The translations under genes were made by a program, and so were the position numbers. From NCBI GenBank assembly GCA_947488615.1, contig CANKZU010000002.1:124001-188000 (forward strand): DNA of 64,000 bases. Reading direction: 5' to 3'. The notes beneath the pieces were generated by a model. It did no database searches. It was not told where the DNA came from and saw nothing but the letters and a program-made list of their open reading frames with translations. Source of the stretch: an uncultured Aurantimonas sp. (lineage in GTDB: Bacteria > Pseudomonadota > Alphaproteobacteria > Rhizobiales > Rhizobiaceae). Below, in pieces: positions 47,767-58,234 of this stretch (within the stretch, counting starts at the first letter, position 1; each line of letters opens with the position of its first letter).

Positions 47767-49683
47767 TCACGCCTTCAGCACCCGCTCCGCTTCCGTTCCG
47801 AGCGCTCTGAACACCGCGTCGACGATGCCCTTGCGGTCGAGGGCGGCGGTCTTGACCATCGCCTCCGGCGCGGCGTGGTCGACGAAGCGGTCCGGCATCA
47901 CCAGCGGCCGGATTTTGAGCCCGTGGTCGAGCAGGCCGCGCACCGCCATATGCTGCAGCACCTGGGTGGCAAAGCCGCCGCTCGCCCCTTCCTCGACCAG
48001 GATCAGCACCTCGTGATCGCGGGCGAGGCGCGCGATCAGATCGGCGTCGAGCGGTTTGGCGAAGCGGGCGTCGGCGACGGTCGTCGACAGGCCGAAGGTG
48101 TCGAGTTCCTCGGCCGCGGCGACGCTGTCGGCGAGCCGGCTGCCGAAGGAGAGGATCGCAACCTTGGTGCCTTCCTTGACGATGCGGCCCTTGCCGATGG
48201 CGAGCGCTTCGCCGCGCTCGGGCATGTCGACGCCGGTGCCGTTGCCGCGCGGGTAGCGGAAGGAGATCGGTCCGTCATCGTAAAGCGCGGCGGTGCGGAC
48301 CATGTGGCGCAGCTCCGCCTCGTCGGCGGCGGCCATCACCACCAGGCCGGGCAGGGGGCATAAAAAGCCGGTGTCGAAGGCGCCCGCATGGGTCGGTCCG
48401 TCGGCGCCGACATAGCCGGCGCGGTCGATGGCGAAGCGGACGGGCAGCTTCTGGATGGCGACGTCATGGACGATCTGGTCGTAGGCGCGCTGCAGGAAGG
48501 TGGAATAGATCGCGGCGAACGGCTTGTAACCCTCGCTGGCGAGCCCGGCGCAGAAGGTGACGGCGTGCTGCTCGGCGATGCCGACGTCGAAGGTGCGGGC
48601 CGGGAAGACGGCGCCGAACTTGTCGAGGCCGGTGCCGTCGGGCATGGCGGCGTTGACGGCGACGATCTTGTCGTCCTCCTGCGCCTCCTGGATCAGTGTC
48701 TCGGCGAAGACGCTGGTGTAGCTCGGCGCGTTGGCCTTGGCTTTCGCCTGGGCGCCGGTGATGACGTCGAATTTGGAAACGCCGTGATACTTGTCGTCGG
48801 AATCCTCCGCCGGCCCGTAGCCCTTGCCCTTGCGGGTGACGACGTGGACGAGGATCGGCCCGGTCTGGGCGTCGCGGACGTTCTTCAGGACGGGCAGGAG
48901 ATGGTCGAGATCGTGGCCGTCGATCGGCCCGACATAGTAGAAGCCGAGCTCCTCGAACAAGGTCCCGCCGGTGAAGAAGCCGCGGGTGTATTCCTCGGTC
49001 TTGCGGGCGCCCTCGCGCATGAAGTCGGGCAGGTGCTGGCTCAGCGATTTCGCCCGGTTGCGCAGGGTCCGATAGGTCTTGCCCGAGACCAGCCGCGCCA
49101 GATACGCGCTCATCGCGCCGGTCGGCGGGGCGATCGACATGTCGTTGTCGTTGAGAATGACGATGAGGCGCGCGTCGAGCGCGCCGGCGTTGTTCATCGC
49201 CTCATAGGCCATGCCGGCGCTCATCGCGCCGTCGCCGATCACCGCCACGACGTTATTGGTGCCGCCGGACAGGTCGCGCGCCACTGCCATGCCGAGGCCG
49301 GCCGAGATCGAGGTCGAGGAATGGCCGGCGCCGAAGGGATCGTATTCGCTCTCGGTGCGCTTGGCGAAGCCCGACAGGCCGCCTTCCTGGCGCACGGTGC
49401 GCATCTTCTCGCGCCGGCCGGTGAGGATCTTGTGGGGATAGGCCTGGTGGCCGACATCCCAGATCAGCCGGTCGTCCGGCGTGTTGAAAACGTAATGGAG
49501 CGCGACGGTCAGTTCGACGACGCCGAGGCCCGCGCCGAGGTGCCCGCCGGTCTTGGACACGGCATCGATCAGATCGGCCCGTAATTCGTCGGCGATCTGC
49601 CGCAACTCGCTCTCCTTGAACCGGCGAAGGTCGGCCGGCGAGACGATCTGGTCGAGCAGCGGTGTCGTCAACTCGTTGGGCAC
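47767..49683 (-). CDS. dxs: 1-deoxy-D-xylulose-5-phosphate synthase
   Basis: 638 residues, the thiamine-diphosphate enzyme that condenses pyruvate and glyceraldehyde-3-phosphate, the entry and main control point of the MEP route. It has the N-terminal [16 protein letters not shown], the [16 protein letters not shown] thiamine-binding region and the second-domain [13 protein letters not shown] and [13 protein letters not shown] ([13 protein letters not shown]) segments. The start is a GTG at 49683 behind GAGGTG. The later enzyme ispE is at 12.6 kb. It is followed upstream on the same strand by xseB. Confidence 0.98.
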   Translation of the reverse strand: MPNELTTPLLDQIVSPADLRRFKESELRQIADELRADLIDAVSKTGGHLGAGLGVVELTVALHYVFNTPDDRLIWDVGHQAYPHKILTGRREKMRTVRQEGGLSGFAKRTESEYDPFGAGHSSTSISAGLGMAVARDLSGGTNNVVAVIGDGAMSAGMAYEAMNNAGALDARLIVILNDNDMSIAPPTGAMSAYLARLVSGKTYRTLRNRAKSLSQHLPDFMREGARKTEEYTRGFFTGGTLFEELGFYYVGPIDGHDLDHLLPVLKNVRDAQTGPILVHVVTRKGKGYGPAEDSDDKYHGVSKFDVITGAQAKAKANAPSYTSVFAETLIQEAQEDDKIVAVNAAMPDGTGLDKFGAVFPARTFDVGIAEQHAVTFCAGLASEGYKPFAAIYSTFLQRAYDQIVHDVAIQKLPVRFAIDRAGYVGADGPTHAGAFDTGFLCPLPGLVVMAAADEAELRHMVRTAALYDDGPISFRYPRGNGTGVDMPERGEALAIGKGRIVKEGTKVAILSFGSRLADSVAAAEELDTFGLSTTVADARFAKPLDADLIARLARDHEVLILVEEGASGGFATQVLQHMAVRGLLDHGLKIRPLVMPDRFVDHAAPEAMVKTAALDRKGIVDAVFRALGTEAERVLKA

Positions 49684-49844
49684 TTCGTCACCTCGCGGGT
49701 CTGATCGTTGCGCTGGAACGGCGCCTGTCCAGTTTAAATTGGTTCCAGCCTGCTCCGTTCAACCCGTTGGACACAACTGAATTTCGGTCGCGTGCTTGAA
49801 AATAGAGGCGCGAGCGGCCTAGCCCATGGTCCGTCATCGGCCAG

Positions 49845-50117
49845 TCAGCCGGGGTCGAGCGGCTCCGTGCCGACCGGTTTGCCCTGCCGGTTCAGCTTGA
49901 TCTTCTCGACCTTGTCCTCGGCCGCCGACAACAGCCGGTCGCAATGGTTCTTCAGCTTCTCGCCGCGTTCGTAGATACGGATCGAGCGGTCCAGCGGCAC
50001 GTCGCCGCGTTCGAGATCCGAGACGATCCGCTCCAGCGCCGCCAGCGCATCCTCGAAGCTCATGCGCTTGATGTCGGAATCGTCGGCCGGAAGGGCGGCC
50101 TCGTCGGTGTCTGTCAT
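49845..50117 (-). CDS. xseB: Exodeoxyribonuclease VII small subunit
   Basis: 90 residues. The family motif [27 protein letters not shown] lies at 20-46, followed by the [23 protein letters not shown] helix. It associates with several copies per large subunit XseA to degrade single-stranded DNA. The large subunit is not in this window. The gene order dxs-xseB-HDAC is conserved in Hyphomicrobiales; xseB lies 161 bases upstream of dxs. Confidence 0.95.
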   Translation of the reverse strand: MTDTDEAALPADDSDIKRMSFEDALAALERIVSDLERGDVPLDRSIRIYERGEKLKNHCDRLLSAAEDKVEKIKLNRQGKPVGTEPLDPG

Positions 50118-50158
50118 GGCGTTCGCGTCTTTCGGTCTGATCGAGCGGGTGTGCGGCG

Positions 50159-51085
50159 TCAGCCGGTCATCAGCCGCTTGACGTGGGCGGCGGTCGAGAC
50201 TGCCAGCCCTTCGAGGTCGTAACCGCCTTCAAGGAGGCTCACAACCCGGCCGCCGCAATAGGTGTCGGCGATGCCCATCAGTTCCGCCGTCGCCTGGTCG
50301 AAATCCACGTCTTCCAGCATGAGATTGGCCAGCGGATCACGGCGATGGGCGTCGAAGCCGGCCGAGATGATGATGAGATCGGGTTGGAACGCCTCCAGCG
50401 CCGGCAGGATGCGCGACGCGAATGCCTCGCGGAAAGCCGATCCGCCGTCGCCGGCGGACAGGGGCGCGTTGACGATGTTGCCAGTGCCGGTCTCGCTCTT
50501 GGCGCCGGTGCCCGGATAAAGCGGCATCTGGTGGGTCGAACAATACAGAACCGACGGGTCCGACCAGAAGATCTCCTGGGAGCCGTTGCCGTGATGGACA
50601 TCCCAGTCGACGATCGCGACCCGTTCGAGACCGTGCGCGGCCTGGGCGTGGCGGGCGGCGATAGCGGCCTGGTTGAACAGGCAGAAGCCCATCGCCGTGC
50701 TGCTTTCAGCGTGGTGACCCGGCGGCCGCGAGGCGACAAAGACGTTGTCGGCCGCACCGGACACCACGTCGTCGACGCCGGCCATGGCGGCACCGACGGC
50801 ATGGAACGCGGCGGAAAAGCTCTTCGGGCTGACGATCGTATCGCCATCGACGCGCACCAACCCCTCATCCGGGATCGCCGTAGCGATCTTGCGGACGAAG
50901 GCCTCCGGGTGGCAGCGATAGATCGCCTCCAGCGTTCCCTCGGGCGCCTCGACCCGGTCGAGATGCTGGAACGCCTCGTCTTCCAAGGCGGCGGCGACCG
51001 CCTTCATGCGGTCAGGGCGCTCGGGATGACCGGCGCCGGTCAGGTGCTCGACGAAGATCGGATGATGATAGAGTCGGGTTGTCAT
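50159..51085 (-). CDS. Histone deacetylase family protein (class II-like amidohydrolase)
   Basis: 308 residues. A zinc-dependent deacetylase/amidohydrolase: [35 protein letters not shown] with the zinc ligands Asp and His, and [14 protein letters not shown] supplying the third. The [12 protein letters not shown] end ([12 protein letters not shown]) is intact. Bacterial members deacetylate polyamines or small molecules (some are annotated AcuC). The substrate is unknown. It is the most upstream gene of the dxs-xseB cluster. Confidence 0.93.
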   Translation of the reverse strand: MTTRLYHHPIFVEHLTGAGHPERPDRMKAVAAALEDEAFQHLDRVEAPEGTLEAIYRCHPEAFVRKIATAIPDEGLVRVDGDTIVSPKSFSAAFHAVGAAMAGVDDVVSGAADNVFVASRPPGHHAESSTAMGFCLFNQAAIAARHAQAAHGLERVAIVDWDVHHGNGSQEIFWSDPSVLYCSTHQMPLYPGTGAKSETGTGNIVNAPLSAGDGGSAFREAFASRILPALEAFQPDLIIISAGFDAHRRDPLANLMLEDVDFDQATAELMGIADTYCGGRVVSLLEGGYDLEGLAVSTAAHVKRLMTG

Positions 51086-51116
51086 GATCTACGAGCTAGC
51101 GCCTTTGTCCTGCGGA

Positions 51117-51989
51117 TCAATTCTCTACCTGCGTCAGTCTGGTTCGCACCGTTCTGCCGTCCTCTAGCCGGAGTTCGATCGACTGGCCGTCGGCGCTGAG
51201 CCGAAGGCTTCCAACCGCCCGTGACGCAAGCGCGATGCGGGCGACGGGCGTGATCGTATCCGGCCCGACGCGCACGACCTCCAGCGCCGCGCGCGCGGCA
51301 TTCGGCAGGATCAGCGCGGGCGCGCCTTCGAGGCTGACGACCTCCGCCAGATCGAGATCGCGCGAGCCGATGACATGGTTGCTGTAGCCGGACCGGCTGG
51401 CGCGCATGCGCAACCTGCCGTCTTGCCAGGCATAGATTTCCAATGTCCCGCCAATATGCGGCGTCTTGACGATGGCGATGTCGCGCCGGCCGTCGCCGTC
51501 GAGATCGGCAAGCGCCGCGACGTTCAGCCAACGGCTCGGCCGGCCGATCGGCGGGATCGCGGCGCGCTCGACCAGTTCGCCGTCGGTCAGCCCGTAGACG
51601 GCCAGAGCGGCTCCCTTGGCGACATCGGAGCGGACGGCGACGATCTCGTTGCTGCCGTCACCGTCGAGATCGACAAGGCGCGGCGTCAGATCCTCGAAGA
51701 CTTGGGTCTCGGGGAGAACCGCTTCGATCGTCCGGCCATCGCGCGTCGTTGCAACCAGCGAGCCGGCCTCGATCGCGTCGCCGAGGATTCCGTGGGCATA
51801 GCGCGTGGTCGGGCGGGCGAACCAGGCAGCCGCGACATCGCCGGTGGCCGACGTGGCGATCTCGCCGTCGGGGAGGCGCTCAGCCGCTGGAACCGGCGAC
51901 AGCGACGCGGCGAACAGGACGGCGCTCGACAGGCCGGCGGTGAGCCAGGCCCAACCGCGCGATCGTGTGGCGGGCACGTCCTTGCGCAT
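51117..51989 (-). CDS. Exported FG-GAP/VCBS repeat protein
   Basis: 290 residues. A TAT-like/Sec N-terminus (basic RSRGW then a hydrophobic segment, about 13-33) is followed by two clear calcium-binding DLDGDGSNEI and DLDGDGRRDI motifs typical of FG-GAP/VCBS blades; the rest is beta-rich. It would form part of a small beta-propeller in the periplasm. No ligand is known. The start at 51989 lies four bases after the aroC stop (TAAgcggATG), so it is almost certainly translated with aroC. Confidence 0.75.
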   Translation of the reverse strand: MRKDVPATRSRGWAWLTAGLSSAVLFAASLSPVPAAERLPDGEIATSATGDVAAAWFARPTTRYAHGILGDAIEAGSLVATTRDGRTIEAVLPETQVFEDLTPRLVDLDGDGSNEIVAVRSDVAKGAALAVYGLTDGELVERAAIPPIGRPSRWLNVAALADLDGDGRRDIAIVKTPHIGGTLEIYAWQDGRLRMRASRSGYSNHVIGSRDLDLAEVVSLEGAPALILPNAARAALEVVRVGPDTITPVARIALASRAVGSLRLSADGQSIELRLEDGRTVRTRLTQVEN

Positions 51990-51993
51990 CCGC

Positions 51994-53088
51994 TTACCCG
52001 CGTCCGGTCTGGCCGCGATGGCGCAGATAATGGTCGGCGATCGCACAGGCGACCATGGCCTCGCCGATCGGAACCGCGCGGATCCCGACGCAGGGGTCGT
52101 GGCGGCCCTTGGTCATGACGTCGACGTCCTCGCCGTCGGCGTTGATCGAGCGCTTCGGCGTCAGGATCGACGAGGTCGGCTTGACCGCGAAGCGCGCCAC
52201 TACCGGCTGACCGGAGGAGATGCCACCGAGAATCCCGCCGGCGTGGTTGGACAGGAACTGCGGCCGGCCGTCGGCGCCGATGCGGATTTCGTCGGCATTG
52301 TCCTCGCCGCTGAGTCTCGCCGCTTCGAAGCCGTCACCGATTTCGACGCCCTTGACCGCGTTGATCGACATGAGGTTCGCGGCGATGTCGCTGTCGAGCT
52401 TGCCGTAGATCGGCGCGCCGAGGCCGGCCGGCACGCCTTCGGCGACCACTTCGACGACCGCGCCGACCGATGAGCCCTGCTTGCGGACGGCGTCGAGATG
52501 CGCCGCCCAGCGTTCGGCGGTTTCCGCGTCCGGGCAGAAGAAGGGATTGCGATCGATCTCGGCCCAGTCCCAGCGCTCGCGGTCGATACGGATATCGCCG
52601 ATCTGCACCAGCGCCGCCCGCACCACGAGATCGGGCACGATGCGCCGGGCAATGGCGCCGGCCGCGACCCGCGTCGCGGTCTCGCGGGCCGAGGAGCGGC
52701 CGCCGCCGCGATAGTCGCGGACGCCGTATTTCATATCGTAGGTGATGTCGGCATGACCGGGGCGGTAGCGCCGGGCGATGTCGGAATAGTCCTTCGAGCG
52801 CTGGTCGACATTCTGGATTTCGAGCGCGATCGGGGTGCCGGTCGAGACCAGTTCCCCCTTGCTGTCGCCCGGCATGACGCCGGACAGAACGCGCACCTGG
52901 TCCGGCTCCTGGCGCTGGGTCGTGTAGCGCGACTGGCCCGGGCGGCGCTTGTCCAGAAACGACTGGATGTCGGCTTCCGAAAAGCGGATTCCCGGCGGCG
53001 TTCCATCGACGACGCAGCCGATCGCGATACCGTGGCTTTCGCCCCAGGTGGTGACGCGGAACAGATGACCGAAACTGTTGTGAGACAT
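51994..53088 (-). CDS. aroC: Chorismate synthase
   Basis: 364 residues, the last step of the shikimate pathway, using reduced FMN. It has [15 protein letters not shown] near the start, [45 protein letters not shown] and the [16 protein letters not shown] end, all invariant or nearly so. Length and motifs are standard. It starts with ATG at 53088. It is divergent from the DUF1344 gene across about 240 bases and coupled to the FG-GAP gene downstream. Confidence 0.98.
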   Translation of the reverse strand: MSHNSFGHLFRVTTWGESHGIAIGCVVDGTPPGIRFSEADIQSFLDKRRPGQSRYTTQRQEPDQVRVLSGVMPGDSKGELVSTGTPIALEIQNVDQRSKDYSDIARRYRPGHADITYDMKYGVRDYRGGGRSSARETATRVAAGAIARRIVPDLVVRAALVQIGDIRIDRERWDWAEIDRNPFFCPDAETAERWAAHLDAVRKQGSSVGAVVEVVAEGVPAGLGAPIYGKLDSDIAANLMSINAVKGVEIGDGFEAARLSGEDNADEIRIGADGRPQFLSNHAGGILGGISSGQPVVARFAVKPTSSILTPKRSINADGEDVDVMTKGRHDPCVGIRAVPIGEAMVACAIADHYLRHRGQTGRG

Positions 53089-53325
53089 GAAACTTCGCCA
53101 GGAGAAAAGAGAGTGGGGTCCGGTTCGCTTACGGTAGCTTAACCAACTCCGTCAAATGCAACCGATCGACATCAAACGTAACCGGACGGTACGAGAATTG
53201 ACACAATCCGGCGCGAGCTTCCGTGCTTGTCGGTAAGCTGCTTCGGGGGCCGCCGGCGAGTGCCGTGACCAAGGCGGGTCTCAGGCGCGGCTGAGACGCA
53301 CGCACAACCGAACGAGGGCAAGCTG

Positions 53326-53574
53326 GTGACCAGGAAAATTCTTGCATTTTTCGCAACGTCCTTCCTGACCGTTGCGATGACGATCCCCTCGATGGCGGAG
53401 GAGGTCGACGGCACGATCGAATCGATCGATCGCGAGCGGGCGCAGCTGAAATTGAGCGACGGACTGACTTATGATCTGCCGGATCATTTCGACTATGAGG
53501 CGGTCCGGCCGGGCATGAGCGTTGTGCTGATCTTCGACGAGGCCGACAAATTGCGTCTGGTGGACGCCGGCTGA
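53326..53574 (+). CDS. DUF1344 exported small protein
   Basis: 82 residues. A cleavable signal peptide (to about 24, PSMAEE) precedes a compact beta domain (VDGTIESIDRERAQLKLSDGLTYDLP) of the DUF1344 family, found in rhizobia and of unknown role. The start is a GTG at 53326 behind GAGGG. It faces the phosphatase gene with a 12-base gap. Standing in the aroC-fabI synteny block, it may be a lineage-specific insertion. Confidence 0.85.
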   Translation: MTRKILAFFATSFLTVAMTIPSMAEEVDGTIESIDRERAQLKLSDGLTYDLPDHFDYEAVRPGMSVVLIFDEADKLRLVDAG

Positions 53575-53586
53575 CCGGGAGCGATA

Positions 53587-54180
53587 TCAAACCCAGCTGA
53601 CGACCGCGTCCAGATAATGCAGGATGCGGTCCTGCGGAATGCCGATATGCGACGCTTCGGCGGCGCCCAGATTGTCGTAGCAGCGCAGAAAGCTGCGGGT
53701 GACGCCGCCATGAGCGGTGACGATGGTCGGCTCGTCCAAGCCTTCGAAGACCGGCCGCACGCGCTCCGCGAGCATCGCGTAGGATTCCGCCTCGGGGCCG
53801 GGCGGCACGAAGTTCCACTTGTCGGCCTTGCGCGCCGCGATGCCCTCCGGATCCCGGGCGCGGACTTCCCTGATGGTCGATCCTTGCCAGTCACCGAAAT
53901 GCAATTCGATCAGGCGCGCGTCGGTTGCGAAGTCGTCCTCGGCCAGGCCGAGTTCGGTGCGAATGATCCGCATCGTTTCGGCGGCGCGTGAGAGCGGGCT
54001 CGATAGGAAACGAAATTCCCTTGCGCCGTCACCGAGGACGCTGCGCAGATAACGGCCATTGCGCCTCGCCTGGGCCCGGCCGAGGGCATTGAGCGGGATG
54101 TCCTCCTGGCCCTGAAGGCGGCCTTCGGCGTTCCAGTCCGTCTGGCCGTGGCGGCAGAGATAGAGGTTCGGGAGGGGCAT
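53587..54180 (-). CDS. Histidine phosphatase (phosphoglycerate mutase-like) family protein
   Basis: 197 residues. The catalytic LCRHGQTDWN is at the N-terminus (RHG at about 10-12), with SSPLSRAAETM, ELHFGDWQG and VTAHGGVTRSF completing the phosphohistidine site. It could be a broad-specificity phosphatase or a mutase; the short length and lack of the mutase-specific loop favour a phosphatase. The ATG at 54180 is used. Together with aroC, fabI, dnaJ and pdxH it forms a rhizobial synteny block. Confidence 0.9.
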   Translation of the reverse strand: MPLPNLYLCRHGQTDWNAEGRLQGQEDIPLNALGRAQARRNGRYLRSVLGDGAREFRFLSSPLSRAAETMRIIRTELGLAEDDFATDARLIELHFGDWQGSTIREVRARDPEGIAARKADKWNFVPPGPEAESYAMLAERVRPVFEGLDEPTIVTAHGGVTRSFLRCYDNLGAAEASHIGIPQDRILHYLDAVVSWV

Positions 54181-54208
54181 GGTGAGCCGCAACGCGTCGA
54201 GTCGGCGC

Positions 54209-55033
54209 CTAGGGAAGGTCCTTCACCACCGAAATGTCGGGTGCGTCCACCGCCTTCATGCCGACGGTGTGGTAACCGCAATCGACATGGTGGACTTCCC
54301 CGGTGACGCCGCGTGACATGTCGGACAACAGATACAGCGCCGACTGACCGACCTCGTCGGTGGTCACGGTGCGCTTGAGCGGCGAATTGTACTCGTTCCA
54401 TTTGAGAATGTAGCGGAAATCGCCGATGCCGGAGGCGGCCAGCGTCTTGATCGGCCCAGCCGAGATGGCGTTGACCCGGATCGCCTGCTTGCCGAGATCG
54501 ACGGCCAGATAGCGAACGGACGCCTCGAGCGCGGCCTTGGCGACGCCCATCACGTTGTAGTGCGGCATCACCTTCTCGGCGCCGTAATAGGTCAGCGTCA
54601 GGATCGATCCGCCATCGACCAGCAGCTTCTCCGCGCGTGCCGCGACCGCGGTCAGGGAATAGACCGAAATGTCCATCGTCTTGCGGAAGTTTTCCCGCGA
54701 CGTCTCGACATAACGTCCGGTCAGCTCGTCCTTGTCGGAAAAGGCGATGGCGTGGACGAGGAAATCGATCTTGCCCCAGCGCTGTTCGACATCGGCGAAG
54801 ACGGCGTCGATCGTCGTCTCGTCTGTCACGTCGCAATGTCCGGCAAGAACCGCGCCGATCTCGTCCGCGAGCGGCCCGACCCGCTTCTTCAAGGCGTCGC
54901 CCTGATAGGTCAGCGCGATCTCGGCTCCCTGCGCGGCAAGGGCTTTGGCGATACCCCAGGCGATCGAGCGGTTGTTCGCAACACCCATGACGAGGCCGCG
55001 CTTGCCGTCCATCAGACCGGTCGACTGGGCCAT
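54209..55033 (-). CDS. fabI: Enoyl-[acyl-carrier-protein] reductase (NADH)
   Basis: 274 residues, a short-chain dehydrogenase that completes each cycle of fatty-acid elongation; the target of triclosan in other bacteria. It has KRGLVMGVANNRSIAWGIA for NAD binding, HAIAFSDK, and the catalytic Y-x6-K in PHYNVMGVAKAAL, then INAISAGPIKTLAA. The ATG at 55033 (MAQSTGLM) follows AGGGA; an earlier ATG at 55051 is possible. It is separated by about 140 bases from the dnaJ-like gene upstream. Confidence 0.97.
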   Translation of the reverse strand: MAQSTGLMDGKRGLVMGVANNRSIAWGIAKALAAQGAEIALTYQGDALKKRVGPLADEIGAVLAGHCDVTDETTIDAVFADVEQRWGKIDFLVHAIAFSDKDELTGRYVETSRENFRKTMDISVYSLTAVAARAEKLLVDGGSILTLTYYGAEKVMPHYNVMGVAKAALEASVRYLAVDLGKQAIRVNAISAGPIKTLAASGIGDFRYILKWNEYNSPLKRTVTTDEVGQSALYLLSDMSRGVTGEVHHVDCGYHTVGMKAVDAPDISVVKDLP

Positions 55034-55170
55034 GGCGTTGTTCCCTTGCATGTCTTGGCAATCGATAGTTTTGCGGCGGCGGGTATGACATAGGCCCGTC
55101 CGGCCATCAAGCGCGGGCCGTGACGTCCGTTCCGCGCGCCCGCTTGATGGACGCAGGGCAACGCGTCCGG

Positions 55171-56127
55171 TCAGCCGGCCGCGTTCTCGCTTTCGGCCCG
55201 CTGCCTCAGCAACTCCTCGAGCTCGTGATCGCCAGTCGGCAGCATGACCCGCACGGTGGCGAGAAGGTCCCCCCGGCCGCCGGATTTGGTGGTCAGGCCC
55301 CTGCCGCGAAGACGGAAGGTCTTGCCGGAATCGGTCCAAGCCGGAATCGACAAGGCGATCCGCCCATCCAGCGTCTCGACCTCGACCTTACCACCGAGCA
55401 CCGCCGTCTTTAGCGGAACCGGCAGATCGTAGACGAGATCGCGTTCCTCGACTCGAAAGCGCGGATGCGCGGCCACATTGATGGTCACGAGCGCGTCTCC
55501 GGCCGCGCCGCCCGGATAGGCCGCCGGCTGGCCCTGTCCTTTCAGCCGGATGGTCTGCCCGTCCTCGACGCCGTCGGGAAGCCGGATCGCCAGCCGCTTC
55601 CCATTCGGGAAGATGGCTTCGACCTTTTCGTTCGAGACGATGTCGGCAAGGCGCACCCTGAGGTTTGCCTTGATGTCGGCTGCCTTGGCCGCCGCCTCGC
55701 GCGCCGCCGAAAACCCGGCGCGATCACCACCCCTGCCGCCGCCCGCGCCCCGGAAAGCCTGCTCGAAGAAGTCGGAGAACGCGCTCTCCCCGCCGAAATC
55801 CTCCGCCCGGCCCGAGGAGCGGAACTCAAATCCCCCCGGTTGGCCGGCACGCCGACCGGCGAACGGACTGCCACCCGGGCCCCCGCCGAATCCCTGGAAT
55901 TTCGGCTTGCCCTCCGCATCGATCTCGCCGCGGTCGAATTGCGCCCGCTTCTCCTTGTCACCGAGAATCTCGTAGGCATGGTTGGCTTCGTTGAAACGCG
56001 CCGCGGCAGTCGGATCCTTGGCGTTGGCATCCGGGTGATACTGCTTGGCGAGCTTGCGGAAGGCCGACTTGATCTCCTTCTCGCTCGCGGATTTTGTAAC
56101 ACCAAGAGCGGCGTAAGGATCGCGCAT
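55171..56127 (-). CDS. DnaJ-class co-chaperone of the CbpA type
   Basis: 318 residues. The J domain (about 2-68) has the HPD motif (QYHPDANAK, 30-38), followed by a Gly/Phe-rich linker and a substrate-binding DnaJ C-terminal domain (about 155-300). There is no cysteine-rich zinc domain, so it is CbpA-like rather than canonical DnaJ. It stimulates Hsp70 ATPase and prevents aggregation. The gene is in the fabI-pdxH synteny block. Confidence 0.92.
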   Translation of the reverse strand: MRDPYAALGVTKSASEKEIKSAFRKLAKQYHPDANAKDPTAAARFNEANHAYEILGDKEKRAQFDRGEIDAEGKPKFQGFGGGPGGSPFAGRRAGQPGGFEFRSSGRAEDFGGESAFSDFFEQAFRGAGGGRGGDRAGFSAAREAAAKAADIKANLRVRLADIVSNEKVEAIFPNGKRLAIRLPDGVEDGQTIRLKGQGQPAAYPGGAAGDALVTINVAAHPRFRVEERDLVYDLPVPLKTAVLGGKVEVETLDGRIALSIPAWTDSGKTFRLRGRGLTTKSGGRGDLLATVRVMLPTGDHELEELLRQRAESENAAG

Positions 56128-56253
56128 GAGGCAATGGGTCCTTCACGATGCGGACGGATGTTGAACGAGGGACAGCGGCCAGGCCGCGCCAACAGCCTAT
56201 ATGTAGGCGGGAGGTGGGAAATTTAAGGGCGAACCGTAAGCCTAAGAGGCGTG

Positions 56254-56682
56254 TCAGCGATTTTCGTCGAATCGCACGAGAGCCCATTCGCCTTCGCCGA
56301 CAGTGCAAGCCTCGCCATTGTAGAGAGCGATGCCGTCGAAGCGCTGGCGGGAGGTCTGGAATTTCCGGCAAATTTGCCGTCCCGCGCGCACTTCCTGCAG
56401 CGCCGTGATGACGCCGTTGGCACCGGTCTGGGGGTTGGCCCAGGCGTAGCGCCCGTCGGCGCCCTCCATATCCGCCGCCGAGACGGCGTTGCGCACGGTG
56501 CGCTGGTCAGAGACCTGGTCCGGATGGGCGTCCATCTTTGCCGAAGCGGCCTCGCCGGCCGGCGCGATCGAGCCGGTGATGAGGCTGTCATCGACCATCT
56601 CGCCAAGTCCCGGTCCCGCCACGACGCATCCGCCGAGGCCGAGTAGAACAGCGATCATTGAAAGAGTTTTGAACAGTGCCAT
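56254..56682 (-). CDS. RT0821/Lpp0805-like surface lipoprotein
   Basis: 142 residues. A lipoprotein signal (hydrophobic 8-17 then LGLGGC, lipobox cysteine near 19) precedes a soluble domain rich in small polar residues with SAADMEGADGRYAWANPQTGA and a conserved Cys pair (ICRKFQTS, EACTVGEGEW). This matches the RT0821/Lpp0805 surface protein family, of unknown function, often near pdxH or dnaJ. The ATG at 56682 is one codon inside a longer TTG frame. It is divergent from pdxH. Confidence 0.8.
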   Translation of the reverse strand: MALFKTLSMIAVLLGLGGCVVAGPGLGEMVDDSLITGSIAPAGEAASAKMDAHPDQVSDQRTVRNAVSAADMEGADGRYAWANPQTGANGVITALQEVRAGRQICRKFQTSRQRFDGIALYNGEACTVGEGEWALVRFDENR

Positions 56683-56751
56683 CAATCTTTTATGTCTAAG
56701 GCTGCCGCGCGCGATTCGGCAAGTGTTCCGGAAAGGTAAGACAGGTCCACT

Positions 56752-57372
56752 ATGGCGAAGGAACCTTTAACCTTTGGTGAAACGACGGTCGGCGACGATC
56801 CGTTTGCCCTGTTTTCCACTTGGCTCGACGCCGCTGGCGAGAGCGAACCGAACGATCCGTCCGCCACGGCGCTGGCGAGCGTCGACGAGGCCGGGCTGCC
56901 CGACGTCCGGATGGTCTTGCTGAAGGGCTTCGACGAGCGGGGCTTCGTCTTCTACACGAATTTCGAAAGTGCCAAGGGGCGGCAGATCCTCCACTCCCGC
57001 AAAGCCGCCATGTGCTTTCATTGGAAGTCGCTGCGCCGTCAGGTGCGGCTGCGCGGGCCGGTCGGGATCGTCAGCGACGACGAAGCCGATGCCTATTTCG
57101 CCGAGCGGCCACGCGGCAGCCGGATCGGCGCTTGGGCGTCGGACCAGTCGCGGCCGCTCGATAACCGCGCGCTGCTTGAGGAGCGCGTCGCCGAACTGAG
57201 CGAACGGTATGGCGAGGGCGACATCCCCCGGCCGCCTCACTGGTCGGGGTTTCGTATCACGCCGATCCAGATCGAGTTCTGGCAGGACGGCCAGTTTCGC
57301 TTGCACGACCGGGCGATCTTCCGGCGGACGGAGCCAGGCGCGCCCTGGACTGTCGAACGCGTGTATCCGTAG
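56752..57372 (+). CDS. pdxH: Pyridoxamine 5'-phosphate oxidase
   Basis: 206 residues, an FMN split-barrel enzyme that makes pyridoxal 5'-phosphate. It has [20 protein letters not shown] and the substrate-binding [10 protein letters not shown], then [11 protein letters not shown] and the C-terminal [16 protein letters not shown] with the conserved Arg-Leu-like ending. Standard length. It is divergent from the lipoprotein gene, with only 69 bases between the starts. Confidence 0.97.
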   Translation: MAKEPLTFGETTVGDDPFALFSTWLDAAGESEPNDPSATALASVDEAGLPDVRMVLLKGFDERGFVFYTNFESAKGRQILHSRKAAMCFHWKSLRRQVRLRGPVGIVSDDEADAYFAERPRGSRIGAWASDQSRPLDNRALLEERVAELSERYGEGDIPRPPHWSGFRITPIQIEFWQDGQFRLHDRAIFRRTEPGAPWTVERVYP

Positions 57373-57429
57373 CGGCGGCCGCTGCCTGATCGGCGGCTAT
57401 CCTGAATTCAGACCAAGACGGCTGGCGCC

Positions 57430-58176
57430 TCAGACCCCGGCGAGGATCTCGGTGACGAACGCCGGCACCAGGACGCTGGCCTTGCCGTGACGGGCCTCGT
57501 CGAAAAGCGGCGTGCCGTCCGACGGCTCGAGATTGAGTTCCAGGGTCCGGATTCCGGCGGCGCGCGCCTCGGCGACGAAGCCCGCCGCCGGATAGACCGC
57601 GCCGCTGGTGCCGATCGAGACGAAGAGATTGGCGGCCAGAAGGCGCTTGTAGATGTCGTCCATGTGGTAGGGAATCTCGCCGAACCAGACGACGTCCGGG
57701 CGCATGCCGCCGGAGTTTCCGCAGGCGGCACAGGCCAGCTCGACGCTCAATTCACCCTCCGCCAATGAGTGGGCTCCGCAGTTCGCGCAGAACGCCTTGG
57801 TGAGTTCGCCATGCATATGGACGATGTTTCGCGAGCCGGCGCGTTCGTGCAGATCGTCGATATTCTGCGTGACCAGCGTGACGGCGCCGTCATGGACGCG
57901 TTCCAGCTTGGCAAGGGCGTGGTGGGCCGCATTGGGCTCGACCGTGGAGAGCCCAGCGCGGCGCGCATTGTAGAACGCATGCACCATCGCCGGATCGCGG
58001 GCGAAGCCCTCCGGCGTCGCCACGTCCTCCAGCTTCACTCGCGACCAGATCCCGTCCTTGTCGCGGAAGGTGTCGACGCCGGACTCGGCGGAGATGCCGG
58101 CACCGGTCAGGATGAGGATGGAAGAGCGGCGCAAGGGTTTCGGTCGCCTCGTCGAAGTCTGCCTGGATCGGGCCAT
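57430..58176 (-). CDS. cobB: NAD-dependent protein deacylase (sirtuin, CobB class)
   Basis: 248 residues. The NAD-binding LTGAGISAESG lies at 23-33, TQNIDDLHERAG at 103-114, catalytic His122 in VHMHGEL and the zinc cysteines at 130, 133, 149 and 152. Tyr69 and Arg72 (YNARR) match the Y-x-x-R pair that lets class III sirtuins remove succinyl and malonyl groups as well as acetyl, so a broad deacylase is likely. The ATG at 58176 is only five bases from the palindrome at 58182-58209. It lies downstream of tldD on the same strand. Confidence 0.95.
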   Translation of the reverse strand: MARSRQTSTRRPKPLRRSSILILTGAGISAESGVDTFRDKDGIWSRVKLEDVATPEGFARDPAMVHAFYNARRAGLSTVEPNAAHHALAKLERVHDGAVTLVTQNIDDLHERAGSRNIVHMHGELTKAFCANCGAHSLAEGELSVELACAACGNSGGMRPDVVWFGEIPYHMDDIYKRLLAANLFVSIGTSGAVYPAAGFVAEARAAGIRTLELNLEPSDGTPLFDEARHGKASVLVPAFVTEILAGV

Positions 58177-58181
58177 GAGAC

Positions 58182-58209
58182 ATTATAGTTTCATGCGCGA
58201 AACTATAAT
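58182..58209. promoter_or_regulatory. Perfect AT-rich palindrome between tldD and the sirtuin gene
   Basis: ATTATAGTTTC (58182-58192), six bases, then the exact complement (58199-58209). TATAAT hexamers are created on both strands. On the minus strand it lies 25 bases after the tldD stop and five before the sirtuin ATG. The AT-rich stem without a T-run argues against a plain terminator and for an operator or a leaderless promoter. Confidence 0.7.
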
Positions 58210-58234
58210 TTCGCCCCGAGGAATAAAGTGCCCT

